Source of the DNA: Flammeovirgaceae bacterium BBD 1991-12
Lineage (GTDB): Bacteria; Bacteroidota; Bacteroidia; Cytophagales; Cyclobacteriaceae
Length of the DNA: 64,000 nt
Direction: 5' to 3'
Assembly (NCBI GenBank): GCA_001657315.1
Contig: LYSV01000008.1
Coordinates: forward strand, 1-64,000
Each line of letters begins with the position of its first letter. The first letter of the stretch is position 1. The translations under genes and the position numbers were made by a program. Below the pieces are notes generated by a model, which was not told the origin of the DNA, did not search any database, and saw nothing but the letters and a program-made list of their open reading frames with translations. Shown piece by piece: positions 35,657 to 44,369 of this stretch.

Positions 35657-36502
35657 TCAGTTGCCCGCTTCTGAAGGTACTTTTTGTGCTATGCCATGAT
35701 CAGTCCAGGTAAGTTTTTTGCGGCGGGTATCTTTCCGTATTCTCAGGTTTCTTTCCAGGGATTCTTTTGTTTTGTAACCACGCGCATGATCCAAATGTAT
35801 ACAAATAGCTCTATGCCGGATCTGTTTGCCCCTGATGCCTTTGTTTTCCAGCCTTTCACCCAGCTCACGATCAGGCCCTCCGTATTGCATCCGTTCATCA
35901 TAACCATTCACGGCCAGCAGATCCTCTTTCCAGACAGAGGTATTGCAGTTATTGAAAGACGCATTGGCCGGTGTGACAAAATCAAGAAATCTCCCCCACT
36001 GTGGTGAGGCCGACAGCTTTCTGAGTTGTGACCTGCCATGGAAATCTCTTTCTTTCAGCCATTCGGGCGAAAAGCACTGCCCTGAGAATATATCGTCCTT
36101 GTCAATACCTTCGCTTATACCCATGGGCAGCTTGCAATATCCCCCGGAAAGGAAATGACCACGCTCTGCAAGGGCTACATGCGTGGCAATAAAGTCCTCC
36201 CGAGGGATACAATCGCCATCGGTGAACAAAATATACTCCGACCTTGCCGCCTCAATAGCCTTATTCAAAATAGTCTGCCGCCGGTATCCCTTATCTTCAT
36301 GCCACAGATGTGTGATCGAGAGATCTGAGTCTTTTTTAAATCTGTCCACGACCGCTCTTGTCTCCTCACCTGACCCATCGTCAGCTATTATGATATCAAA
36401 ATTGCGGTAAGTCTGATGCTCATACCCCCAAAGTACTTTTTCAAGCCAATGAGGCATGTTATAGGTAGCAATAACCACGGTTACACTAAGCTCTTTGCTC
36501 AT
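35657..36502 (-). CDS. Glycosyltransferase family 2
   Basis: I start at ATG 36502, which overlaps the upstream stop as ATGA; the longer frame to 36526 has no support. The 281-residue protein has the GT2 fold: TVVIATYNMPHWLEKVL, the nucleotide Asp in IIIADDGSGEE, YILFTDGDCIPREDF (DxD-type) and a GGPDRELGERLENKGI region near the C-terminus. The pattern is close to the chondroitin/galactosyl-transferase-like GT2 members. Likely role: building a cell-surface glycan. It forms a tight operon with the two other glycosyltransferases. Confidence 0.9.
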   Translation of the reverse strand: MSKELSVTVVIATYNMPHWLEKVLWGYEHQTYRNFDIIIADDGSGEETRAVVDRFKKDSDLSITHLWHEDKGYRRQTILNKAIEAARSEYILFTDGDCIPREDFIATHVALAERGHFLSGGYCKLPMGISEGIDKDDIFSGQCFSPEWLKERDFHGRSQLRKLSASPQWGRFLDFVTPANASFNNCNTSVWKEDLLAVNGYDERMQYGGPDRELGERLENKGIRGKQIRHRAICIHLDHARGYKTKESLERNLRIRKDTRRKKLTWTDHGIAQKVPSEAGN

Positions 36503-37263
36503 TTCCCTGATCTGTTTAGCTCCCAAAGTCTCAAATACTTCATAAAATTCAAATAAGCCGTAAGACCACTAAAGACAAAGCCATAATAGCCATCCAGAAA
36601 CCCCAATCTCAGAATGTACTTCCTGAAAAACTTATACCAAGGATTGATTATAACGTGTAAAAAAAAATAAGCCTTTTTGCCTTTTTCAAATTTCGCATGC
36701 GCCGCTATTATGGCAAACTTTTTCACCTGCTCAAAGTGCTCCTCAAGATTTTGATAGGCAAAATGCAAAATGTCACCATTGACTTTTATGATATTACCTG
36801 ACGGAATGATCACCCTGTCATGTGGGTTGGTCCCCCCCCATTTTCCCCGGGTCCGGTCCCAAAGCCGCAATTTACGGTCAGGATACCAGCTGTATCTGAG
36901 CCAGTGACCGCAGTAATTATTGAGGCGATTAAAACTATACCCGTCGTATTGCCAGTTGTGTTTGGCATCCAAAATGATCTTTTTCATCCCATCTGATACA
37001 CGTTCATCTGCATCCAGTGACAAAATATGGTCATAGGTGGCCTGCGACATGGCAAAGTTTTTCTGCTCTATGTGACCGTCAAATCTGTTTTGTAAAAACC
37101 GTACTTTCAGCTCCCTGCATATCTCAGGTGTTGTATCTGTACTGTAGGAATCCACCACTACAATTTCATCCACGACCTCTGACATGGAAAGGATGCACTC
37201 GCGAATATTGCGCTCTTCGTTGTAGGTGATGATCACCCCTGAAATTTTGACCGGGCCTGGCAA
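36499..37263 (-). CDS. Glycosyltransferase family 2, WaaE/KdtX-like
   Basis: The frame is open back to 37353, but a strong terminator hairpin lies at 37341-37368 and the first 30 residues look unlike the family, so I take TTG at 37263 as start (MPGPVKISGVIITYNEERN). The domain continues with DEIVVVDSYSTDTTPEICRE, LSLDADERVSDGM and WYPDRKLRLWDR, and ends in a membrane-associated stretch. WaaE-like enzymes add glucose to the Kdo/heptose region of the LPS core. It heads the three-gene glycosyltransferase operon. Confidence 0.85.
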   Translation of the reverse strand: MPGPVKISGVIITYNEERNIRECILSMSEVVDEIVVVDSYSTDTTPEICRELKVRFLQNRFDGHIEQKNFAMSQATYDHILSLDADERVSDGMKKIILDAKHNWQYDGYSFNRLNNYCGHWLRYSWYPDRKLRLWDRTRGKWGGTNPHDRVIIPSGNIIKVNGDILHFAYQNLEEHFEQVKKFAIIAAHAKFEKGKKAYFFLHVIINPWYKFFRKYILRLGFLDGYYGFVFSGLTAYLNFMKYLRLWELNRSGK

Positions 37264-37340
37264 TGTGTGACGATATTTTTTTTCGTGTCGCTGATCAGGG
37301 TGCAAAAATAGCAGGAAATTATTACCGGTCCACTCTAATA

Positions 37341-37368
37341 CAAAAAATGGCAACCGTGGGCTGCCATT
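37341..37368 (-). terminator. Rho-independent terminator of the efflux adaptor gene
   Basis: AATGGCA (37346-37352) pairs with TGCCATT (37362-37368); on the minus strand it is followed by TTTTTTG. It ends transcription from the efflux adaptor gene (stop at 37399) and marks the 5' border of the glycosyltransferase operon. Confidence 0.85.
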
Positions 37369-37398
37369 ATGATTTTCAAAGGATCAGGAGACAAAAGC

Positions 37399-38790
37399 TT
37401 AGTCAGATGACTCTCCACTGTCGGCTTCTTCATCGGTTTTCCCCTTCCCTCTCTTATTCTCATCCATGATTTTATCTTCGTCTTTCAATCTTTTTGATAC
37501 GATGAGGAAGGGTCCGGAAACTACTTTCTCTCCCTCTTTCACTCCTTCCAGTATCTCGATATTTTCATAGTCGCTGATACCGGTTTTCACCTCCCTCATT
37601 TTGGCTAACCCGGCTTCTTCCACAAATACCACTTCTTTCACCTCATCATCTTTTTTCGGGTTATCGTTCTCTTTCTCCTCCTGGTCATCTTCACTTTTTC
37701 CATTACCTTGTTTCCCCTGTCCAGGAATGCGGGTGGTCACCGCCGCCAGTGGCACTGAGAGCACATTTTCCTTTTGGTTGGTGATGATCTCCACACTGGC
37801 TGTCATACCCGGCCTGAAGGGATACTTGTTCCCTTCTTCCACCAGATCCTGATAGGAAGAATTCAGTATTCTGATCCGAACCTCAAATTCAGTAACAGCA
37901 TCTGCAGAAGCCTTGTCATTGGCAGTATTGGCAATGGCAGTCACCACTCCTTTAAATTCCTTGTCCATGTAGGAATACGAATCCACATCTATCACCACCG
38001 TATCGCCAAGAGAAACACGGATAATATCATTTTCGTTGACATTTACCCGTACTTCCATCTGATTGAGGTCTGCAATACGCATGATCTCCGTGCCCTGAAA
38101 CTGCTGCGTACCCAGCACCGTTTCGCCCTGCTCCACATTAAGCTTGCTTACAATTCCACCCATTGGAGCCTTTACAGTGGTCCTTCTGAGGTTTTCCTGT
38201 GCCTGAGAAAGGGAGGCCTGACTGCTTTTTACCACAAACCTAGCTGCTTCCAGCGATTCCTCTGCCGATTTCAGATCATTTTTCGCCACTTCATAGTTTT
38301 GCTCTGCCAGTTGCCAGTCGGCTTCGGAAATGACTTTCTCATCCCAGAGCTTTTTCTGACGGTCATAGTCCAGCCTGGCTCTCTGGAATGTGGCCTTTGC
38401 CCTGGATAAAGCGGCCGCTGATGATGCCCTGTTGGCTTTTTGTGTATTCAGTGATGCCTGTGCCTGCTCAAGCGCCGCTATGAAATTATCCGGTCGTACT
38501 TTGGCAAGAAGCTGCCCCTGCTTTACGGAATCTCCCTCCTCTACCGCCAGTTCTATCAACTCACCGGAAACCTCCGGACTGAGTTTTACTTCCACTACGG
38601 GCTGCACCATACCCGAAGCACTCACTTTTTCAGTGATGGACACGCGTTTTGCTTCAGCCAGGGTAACCTTGATATCATTGGGTTTGCCGATCCATCCGGC
38701 TGATTTACCCACGATCAGAAATACAATGAGAAGTATAAACCCACCGATCAGGTAGTACAACCATTTATTTGTTTTTTTCTTCTTTGCCAT
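37399..38790 (-). CDS. Periplasmic adaptor of a tripartite efflux system (MacA/HlyD type)
   Basis: The 463-residue protein has an N-terminal anchor (10-30), a first beta strand and lipoyl half (VEVKLSPEVSGELIELAVEEGDSVKQGQLLAKV), a long coiled coil (about 100-200; TFQRARLDYDRQKKLWDEKVISEADWQLAEQN), the second lipoyl half (TVKAPMGGIVSKLNVEQGETVLG) and the beta-barrel domains (MRVNVNENDI, then MTASVEIIT). A Lys/Glu/Asp-rich insert (about 360-390) is unusual. The adaptor would link an ABC or RND pump to a TolC pore; the TolC-like gene is next (39981) but split from this gene by an insertion, and no pump gene is present. A duplicated copy of the tolC-adaptor junction lies just before its start. 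Confidence 0.9.
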   Translation of the reverse strand: MAKKKKTNKWLYYLIGGFILLIVFLIVGKSAGWIGKPNDIKVTLAEAKRVSITEKVSASGMVQPVVEVKLSPEVSGELIELAVEEGDSVKQGQLLAKVRPDNFIAALEQAQASLNTQKANRASSAAALSRAKATFQRARLDYDRQKKLWDEKVISEADWQLAEQNYEVAKNDLKSAEESLEAARFVVKSSQASLSQAQENLRRTTVKAPMGGIVSKLNVEQGETVLGTQQFQGTEIMRIADLNQMEVRVNVNENDIIRVSLGDTVVIDVDSYSYMDKEFKGVVTAIANTANDKASADAVTEFEVRIRILNSSYQDLVEEGNKYPFRPGMTASVEIITNQKENVLSVPLAAVTTRIPGQGKQGNGKSEDDQEEKENDNPKKDDEVKEVVFVEEAGLAKMREVKTGISDYENIEILEGVKEGEKVVSGPFLIVSKRLKDEDKIMDENKRGKGKTDEEADSGESSD

Positions 38791-38814
38791 AGTTTAGAAT
38801 TCCAAAGGTTGACC
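38748..38814. repeat. Direct repeat copy A of the tolC-adaptor gene junction
   Basis: This stretch holds the intact start of the adaptor gene and, upstream of it on the minus strand, a relic of the tolC end (codons Q P L E F stop). It matches 39943-40001 (tcaggtagtacaaccatttattt, then ctttgcc, then tttagaattccaaagg) with one gap of about 9 bases and a few mismatches. Confidence 0.85.
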
Positions 38815-39942
38815 CTACATAATTACCCAAAATCCCTCATTTTCAGCCATTTTAAAGGGTTAGCGGTTAATTTAAAAGATGAGCGTCACACCATTCGTCA
38901 CAAATCACTCCCTGGTATCTCCGCCTCCATCACAACCTCTTCTGTTCTGAAGGTAAAATTACAATTAATTGAAATATTTCGTTGACTATTTACCTTCCTG
39001 AGCCATAGCCTGCACAACCTCCGTCCCCCCGGAGTGAGCCAATAGCAGATCGACTCACCATACCGCCTGTTCTCCCGCACGCGATCAGTTGACGCTTCAC
39101 ACACACATTCTGGAAGTCCCCTAATGTGAGTGATTTGATAACTATTGAAAAAAAGCGCAAATTTGATATTTCACCCAAACACCACGCACTATGTCAAATC
39201 TAATCAAATATGTCCTCACGGTAGCATTAATTACAATATTGACATCACCGATCATCTCCCGGCAATACCCGAAAGCAGATGCCAATATTAACATAGCCAC
39301 CAACCCCGGAGTGCTGGACCAGAACCAGATCAATACCTTGCTTCTCACTCTTGCTAGCGACAATACCAGAGCAAACTATAGTCTGGCTTCAAGAGCAAGC
39401 AGACGGCACCTTGACAATGCCGTAGAACACATGGTTGAAAATCAGTGGGACAAGGCTTTAACAGAACTACGTAAGGTGCACCCCCGGCACATCAGTGCAG
39501 AATATCGACAGTTAACCAAATTGCTGACGTCAGTATGTTATCTCAAAAAACGTAAAAAAGGCATGGCCTTAATCCATCTTGATTTCAACAGTCGCCACCT
39601 CGACATCATAGCCATGCAGGGCTCCATCTACATGGAGCTTGGAAACTACCAAAAAGCCGAAAAGAAATTTCTGAGTGCCCTGAGAAAAGACAAATACTAC
39701 CAGTTTGCCTATGAAAACCTCATCAGCATCTATCAGGATCATCCACCCAACCCACGGAAACTTAAGCGAGTCCAGACTAAAGCAGAGAAAAACAAATTTT
39801 AATGATACACTTAAATATTTAATATTAAACACTATCATCGAACCAGTTATCCTGCACCACCTTTGGTAATAACTTCATCGGCTCTACGATCCATTCATAT
39901 GTTTCCTTGATCTCAGCCATTACTTCATTCCTGCGTTTCACC
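38815..39942. other. About 1.1-kb insertion between tolC and adaptor genes
   Basis: Everything between the two junction copies appears to be inserted. It carries one credible plus-strand gene (TPR protein, 39191-39802), a non-coding left part (38815-39190, no clear gene, no transposase) and, on the right, most of a 44-codon minus-strand frame. I find no terminal inverted repeats. The origin (transposition of an unknown type, recombination of a duplicated junction, or capture of a fragment) cannot be decided from sequence alone. Confidence 0.75.
39191..39802 (+). CDS. TPR-like periplasmic or envelope protein in the inserted segment
   Basis: The 203-residue product has an N-terminal hydrophobic stretch (about 6-22) that may be a signal peptide or anchor. 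The middle region (HLDNAVEHMVENQWDKALTELRKVHPRH) and the end (GSIYMELGNYQKAEKKFLSALRKDKYYQFAYENL) read as three TPR-like hairpins. It is on the opposite strand from its neighbours, lies inside the inserted segment, and shares no operon with the efflux genes. I do not know its function. Confidence 0.75.
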   Translation: MSNLIKYVLTVALITILTSPIISRQYPKADANINIATNPGVLDQNQINTLLLTLASDNTRANYSLASRASRRHLDNAVEHMVENQWDKALTELRKVHPRHISAEYRQLTKLLTSVCYLKKRKKGMALIHLDFNSRHLDIIAMQGSIYMELGNYQKAEKKFLSALRKDKYYQFAYENLISIYQDHPPNPRKLKRVQTKAEKNKF

Positions 39943-39959
39943 TCAGGTAGTACAACCAT
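39825..39959 (-). pseudogene. 44-residue frame, likely 3' fragment of an unrelated gene
   Basis: From an ATG at 39959 (which lies in the duplicated junction) the frame reads MVVLPEVKRRNEVMAEIKET, then YEWIVEPMKLLPKVVQDNWF and DDSV before TAA at 39825. The sequence after LPEVKR looks like a genuine protein C-terminus, and I suggest it is the tail of a gene cut by the insertion. It could also be a real small protein. Confidence 0.4.
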
Positions 39960-40001
39960 TTATTTATTCTTTGCCCTGGTTTAGAATTCCAAAGGCTTGC
40001 C
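39943..40001. repeat. Direct repeat copy B of the tolC-adaptor gene junction
   Basis: This copy holds the intact tolC end (K P L E F stop) and a defective relic of the adaptor start: the ATG has become AGG and the lysine-rich codons are shortened, so it cannot be used. Confidence 0.85.
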
Positions 40002-41429
40002 TTGATAAAAGTCGAGTATTTTAAGTTTGAAAATGTAGTCGTATTTGGCTCTGAGCAGGTCGGACTGCGCCTGAAACAGGTCATTTTCAGCGATCTGATA
40101 GTCCACAAAATTTACTGCTCCGAAGTCATAGCGCTGTTTGGTCACGCGGAAAGACTCTTCTCTGGCTTCCACCTGTTTTAAGGAAGCAGTATACGATTTT
40201 GATGCGGCTACCACATCATTATATGCCTGCTCGATCGTTTGCCAAAGCTGATATTTTGCATCTTTCAGATCGATCCCGGCCTGTTCCTGATTTATGATGG
40301 CTCTTTGGATACCGGCACGCGCCTGGAATCCATTGAATATTGGGATACTTACGTTAAACTGTACGAACCGGCTTAGATTATCATCGACCTGGTCGCCAAA
40401 GCTATACCCCTGAACCACGCTGCCCGAAGGAATCTCAACTTCATCCAACACGACCTGATTTGTACCTTCCACAAAACCTACGGGCTCAAGGGCAGTGGTA
40501 GGCTCACCCCCATCGGGTACGAATCTTGGCAGGTCAGCCGTGGCATCGGAATACCTCGTGGTCATTCCACCTGAGAGTGACAGGGACGGATACAAATTCC
40601 CTCTGGCTGCTTTCACACCCCAATCGGCACTTTTCTGATTGAGGTTGGCGCTCTGTATCTCAGGCATATTGTTAAGAGCGATCTCATATACTTCAAGTGC
40701 GGTAACGTCCAGCACGTTTTCTTCTACATTGATTTCAGGAACCACGATATCCACATCAGATTCCGGAGGCAGAAGCAATACCTGTTTCAGTTGTATTTTG
40801 GACAACTTGTAATTATTCTCAGCGTTGACCATATTCAGCTCATTGGTCGCTTTCTGTGCCAGCAGATCCAGCAGATTGGCCTTGGGAAGTGCCCCGGCGT
40901 CCACCTGTTTGGACGTCTGCTCTACCTGCTGCTCCGTAGAGTTGAGCTGCTTTCTGGCATTTTCCAACAGCTCTCTGTTGAACAGAACATTGGTATAAAA
41001 GGTGATCACATTAAATATCACATCATTCTGGGTCCTTTCCAGATCCTTTTGACTAGCCTCAAAGGCCATTTGATTCTGTTTGATCGTGTTTCTGAGATTG
41101 AAACCGTTAAAAACAGGGATTGTACTGGAGATCGTTCCGTTGGAAGCAGCAATACGCTGGTTTTCCACAAAAAGGTTGGTAGTGGGATCAATCGATCTAC
41201 CCCAGTTCCAGCCGAAGTTTCCGGTGGCATTGGCATTGGGCAGCAATGCCATTCTGGATTGCTGCAGGCTGATGTCGGAAGTCTGGACAGTCAGGCGGGT
41301 ACGTTGCACATTCAGATTATTCTCCAGTGCATAGTCAATACATTCCTGAAGGGTCCATTCACCATTGTCATTCTGTCCAAAGGCCAGACTTGAAAGCGTA
41401 ACGAGTACTGCGATTAGTTTGATCTTCAT
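39981..41429 (-). CDS. TolC family outer-membrane efflux protein
   Basis: The 482-residue protein has a signal peptide (to about LAFGQ, residue 19) and the TolC repeats: EWTLQECIDYALENNLNVQRTRL and NANATGNFGWNWGRSID in the first half, KSADWGVKAARGNLYPSLSLSGGM and VDYQIAENDLFQAQSDLLRAKYDYIFKLKILDFYQG in the second. It forms the outer-membrane channel of a tripartite pump with the adaptor downstream. It is 15 bases after sdaAB on the same strand; the two may be cotranscribed. Confidence 0.92.
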   Translation of the reverse strand: MKIKLIAVLVTLSSLAFGQNDNGEWTLQECIDYALENNLNVQRTRLTVQTSDISLQQSRMALLPNANATGNFGWNWGRSIDPTTNLFVENQRIAASNGTISSTIPVFNGFNLRNTIKQNQMAFEASQKDLERTQNDVIFNVITFYTNVLFNRELLENARKQLNSTEQQVEQTSKQVDAGALPKANLLDLLAQKATNELNMVNAENNYKLSKIQLKQVLLLPPESDVDIVVPEINVEENVLDVTALEVYEIALNNMPEIQSANLNQKSADWGVKAARGNLYPSLSLSGGMTTRYSDATADLPRFVPDGGEPTTALEPVGFVEGTNQVVLDEVEIPSGSVVQGYSFGDQVDDNLSRFVQFNVSIPIFNGFQARAGIQRAIINQEQAGIDLKDAKYQLWQTIEQAYNDVVAASKSYTASLKQVEAREESFRVTKQRYDFGAVNFVDYQIAENDLFQAQSDLLRAKYDYIFKLKILDFYQGKPLEF

Positions 41430-41444
41430 GGTTAGCTTAGTTTT

Positions 41445-42122
41445 TCATAAATCAATATCAGGGATATAAATAACTTCCTGGATCCAACTCAGACTTCTGA
41501 GATACTCCAGGGAAACCGGCTTTAGTCCTGAATCCATTTCGATCACCAGACCGGCCAGATCATGCTTACCTTTACGCGAGACTGACATGGTTGCGATATT
41601 ACAATCGTCATTTGACAAAATATTGGCAATGTTGGCTATACTGCCCTTGGTATCTTCAGCTTTGATGATCAATGTGTGCATGGAAGCTGAAAAGTTGGCT
41701 GTAAAGCCGTCTACTTCGACTATATTGATGACGCCACCTCCGCGGCTTTCTCCAATAACCTCCACTTTTTGATCGCCTTTTTCAATATTTACCTTAATGG
41801 TATTGGGATGCAGGGCAGAAGCATTCCCTACGGATTTAAAGCTATATTCCAGACCGGCTTCCCGGGCATGGTCAAATGCATTTTTAATTCTTTTATCATC
41901 TGTCTTAAAATCCAGCAGGCCCGCGACAATGGCTCTATCGCTGCCGTGCCCTTCAAAGGTACGGGCAAATGAATTGTAAAAAGTAATAACAGCCTTATCC
42001 GGTTGGGCACCCAATACTCTGACAGAAGCCCGGGCTATACGTACCACACCGGCTGTGTGGGAGCTGGACGGACCGATCATAACCGGGCCGATCATATCAA
42101 AAATACTGCTTTTTTCAGGCAT
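41445..42122 (-). CDS. sdaAB: L-serine ammonia-lyase, beta subunit
   Basis: The 225-residue protein has the serine-dehydratase beta domain with the signature MIGPSSSHTAGVVRIA (about 14-29) and a C-terminal ACT domain (TLIIKAEDTKGSIANIANILSNDDCNIATMSVSR). With the iron-sulfur alpha subunit, which is not in this window, it turns serine into pyruvate and ammonia. The gene precedes tolC and is divergent from pabC. Confidence 0.9.
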   Translation of the reverse strand: MPEKSSIFDMIGPVMIGPSSSHTAGVVRIARASVRVLGAQPDKAVITFYNSFARTFEGHGSDRAIVAGLLDFKTDDKRIKNAFDHAREAGLEYSFKSVGNASALHPNTIKVNIEKGDQKVEVIGESRGGGVINIVEVDGFTANFSASMHTLIIKAEDTKGSIANIANILSNDDCNIATMSVSRKGKHDLAGLVIEMDSGLKPVSLEYLRSLSWIQEVIYIPDIDL

Positions 42123-42260
42123 TGAAAATCATCCATTCCTTGGTTCTCAATATTAGTGATAATTTTACGGGCCATATGTATTATTAGTTTTGAATGGTTA
42201 TTTTTCTACTTAAAAACCCAAAATGGGTGATGGGCTTCCGCCACCCGTGATCTACCAGAT

Positions 42261-43091
42261 TTGAAGGCATATTTTAATTCCAATTGGATAGAAGATGATC
42301 TCAGGATACCTCTGAATGACAGGGCATTGCAATTCGGTGATGGAATATTTGAAACCATGATCGTAAAAAATGGCAGGGTGAGGTTTCTGGATGATCACAT
42401 AAAAAGGCTTATGGCAGGGACCAGGGTCATCGGTCTTGATCCCGACCTTGCATCCCTTTCCAAACAAAAGCTTTCCGAAATCGTGAGAGAGCTGATGTTA
42501 CGGAATACTATAGAGGATCATGCCCGGGTCAGGCTACAGATATGGCGCAAACCGTCCAAAGGCAGAGGATACCAGGTCGGGGCAGCCGAAGCCTACCTCC
42601 TGATAACAATTTTCCCACATGAGCCTTTTGGGTATATCATTCGGAACAAGGTATCCTGGTGTGAAAGAACTCACCTGGCAGTCTCCCAAACTTCCGGATT
42701 CAAAACCCTTAGCTCCCTGCCCTACGTGTTGGCCGCCATGGAGCAGCAGGAAAAAGGCACCGATGATCTGGTTCTGTTGGATAACCGCGGTTTCATTGGT
42801 GAGTGTATCATGTCCAACATTTTTTGGGTCAGTGACAACACTGTATACACGCCCGGGTTAGGCACCGGATGTGTTGAGGGCATTATGCGCCGGCAGATCA
42901 TGGATCAATGTAAACGCCTCGGCATTGCCCTCTACGAGGTTGAAGAAAAGCCGGAGGTATTGAAAAAAGCAAATACCGTTTTCAGTGCCAACGTTGCAGG
43001 CTTCTATCTGTTCAAGACATTGGACGGCCAGTCCTATGACACACAACATCCGATCGTGAACAAACTGATCGCTTCCATCAACCAACTTTAG
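42261..43091 (+). CDS. pabC: Class IV PLP enzyme, aminodeoxychorismate lyase-like
   Basis: The 276-residue protein starts with TTG at 42261. It keeps the fold-type IV motifs: IPLNDRALQFGDGIFETM, the PLP lysine K148 (SGFKTLSSL), the ring Glu in GFIGECIMSNIFWV and GTGCVEGIMRRQI. The end (NTVFSANVAGFYLFKTLDG) is family-typical. It could be the lyase that makes p-aminobenzoate from the PabB product at 15315, or a branched-chain or D-amino acid transaminase; the length (276) and the presence of PabB favour PabC but do not prove it. Confidence 0.75.
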   Translation: MKAYFNSNWIEDDLRIPLNDRALQFGDGIFETMIVKNGRVRFLDDHIKRLMAGTRVIGLDPDLASLSKQKLSEIVRELMLRNTIEDHARVRLQIWRKPSKGRGYQVGAAEAYLLITIFPHEPFGYIIRNKVSWCERTHLAVSQTSGFKTLSSLPYVLAAMEQQEKGTDDLVLLDNRGFIGECIMSNIFWVSDNTVYTPGLGTGCVEGIMRRQIMDQCKRLGIALYEVEEKPEVLKKANTVFSANVAGFYLFKTLDGQSYDTQHPIVNKLIASINQL

Positions 43092-43225
43092 CATCGATCT
43101 TTATTTGCAGCTTTTTCATGCGGTAATTGCTAACCGTTTTCATATGTATCTTATCACAAGCCGCTGACTCACAAATGTTTACAAAAAGTGCCCAAACCTT
43201 ACATCCTGAAGCAATGTTGAAAAAG

Positions 43226-43234
43226 TGTGGATAA
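43226..43234 (-). promoter_or_regulatory. DnaA-box-like site (TGTGGATAA, exact complement of TTATCCACA)
   Basis: An exact match to the high-affinity DnaA box on the minus strand, in the 225-bp AT-rich gap before the small gene at 43317. One isolated box, so a replication or regulatory role is uncertain. Confidence 0.45.
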
Positions 43235-43268
43235 CTTCTCCATTAAAGTATCTTGAAAAATTTTATCC

Positions 43269-43288
43269 TATATAAATTAATTTATATA
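43269..43288. repeat. Perfect 20-bp AT palindrome
   Basis: TATATAAATT followed by its own complement, between the DnaA-box-like site and the small gene. It could be an operator, an unwinding element or chance in AT-rich DNA. Confidence 0.6.
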
Positions 43289-43316
43289 ATTGTTTCCTGT
43301 ATTCAGTCTATAGCGT

Positions 43317-43553
43317 ATGTACAATGACCCCGATATCCTGATTACCAAAGTTCAAATGATCATGGAATCCCCAACAGAAAGGGCTAAGTATCAGGAACTT
43401 ACATCGTTTCAGGAAAAGTTAAACTTCATCAAAAATCATTTCATAATGAATGATATGGCAGTGAGATTACTTGAAAGAAGATACCTGCTGAGCGAGGATA
43501 AAAGGGATGAACTCATGAGAACAGTAGACGATATCATTGCCAAAACTGACTGA
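43317..43553 (+). CDS. Small conserved hypothetical protein
   Basis: The 78-residue helical, charged product (MYNDPDILITKVQMIMES...) has no signal peptide or membrane helix, and I do not recognise the family. The coding pattern is good and it has a promoter-like, AT-rich gap of its own. It is convergent with thyA. Confidence 0.7.
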   Translation: MYNDPDILITKVQMIMESPTERAKYQELTSFQEKLNFIKNHFIMNDMAVRLLERRYLLSEDKRDELMRTVDDIIAKTD

Positions 43554-43574
43554 CAATCAACTAAAAACCTTACA

Positions 43575-44369
43575 TCAAACTGCTATCGGGGCCTTAATGG
43601 TCGGATGGGCTTGATAATCGACAATTTCAAAATCTTCAAAGTGGTAGTCAAAGACAGAGGATGGTCTGCGCTTAATAATTAACCGGGGTAAACGAAATGG
43701 TTCCCTTGTCAGTTGCAGAGTAGCCTGTTCAATGTGGTTTGTGTAGAGATGTACATCTCCGCCGGTCCATACAAACTCTCCGGGAGCCAGGTCACACTGC
43801 TGAGCAAACATGTGCACCAATAGTGCATAGGACGCTATGTTAAAAGGTACTCCCAAAAAGTAGTCGGCGCTACGTTGATACAGTTGACATGAAAGTTTGC
43901 CATCAGCCACATAAAACTGAAACAGTGCATGGCAGGGAGGTAATGCCATCTCATCCACTTCTGATGGGTTCCATGCACTTACAATATGTCTTCTGGAATC
44001 CGGATTATTCCTGATCTGATCGACCACTTTACTGATCTGATCGATGCTGCCTCCGCCCTGTGCAGGCCAACTTCTCCATTGATGGCCATATACCGGCCCG
44101 AGGTCACCATTTTCATCTGCCCATTCATCCCATATGGAAACCCCGTTCTCTTTAAGGTACCTAATATTTGTATCACCACTCAAAAACCACAGTAATTCAT
44201 GAATTATAGAGCGGATATGAAGTTTTTTGGTGGTGACCAACGGAAAACCTTCGGCGAGGTCAAAACGCATCTGCCTACCAAAAACCGACAACGTACCGGT
44301 GCCCGTCCTGTCTCCCTTTTGACATCCGCTATCGAGTATGTCCTTCATCAAATCCAAATACTGTTGCAT
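43575..44369 (-). CDS. thyA: Thymidylate synthase
   Basis: The 264-residue enzyme methylates dUMP to dTMP with methylene-THF. The catalytic cysteine is C146 in [12 protein letters not shown], with [11 protein letters not shown] (21-31), YGHQWRSWP and [10 protein letters not shown] upstream and [31 protein letters not shown] downstream. The length matches E. coli ThyA. It is divergent from the RND gene. Confidence 0.97.
   Translation of the reverse strand: MQQYLDLMKDILDSGCQKGDRTGTGTLSVFGRQMRFDLAEGFPLVTTKKLHIRSIIHELLWFLSGDTNIRYLKENGVSIWDEWADENGDLGPVYGHQWRSWPAQGGGSIDQISKVVDQIRNNPDSRRHIVSAWNPSEVDEMALPPCHALFQFYVADGKLSCQLYQRSADYFLGVPFNIASYALLVHMFAQQCDLAPGEFVWTGGDVHLYTNHIEQATLQLTREPFRLPRLIIKRRPSSVFDYHFEDFEIVDYQAHPTIKAPIAV

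Noticed and set aside
38990-39178. Possible double-glycine peptide next to the efflux genes
   Set aside because: The frame on the minus strand (with ACGRTGG) has no conserved leader and no maturation gene nearby; I count it as chance.
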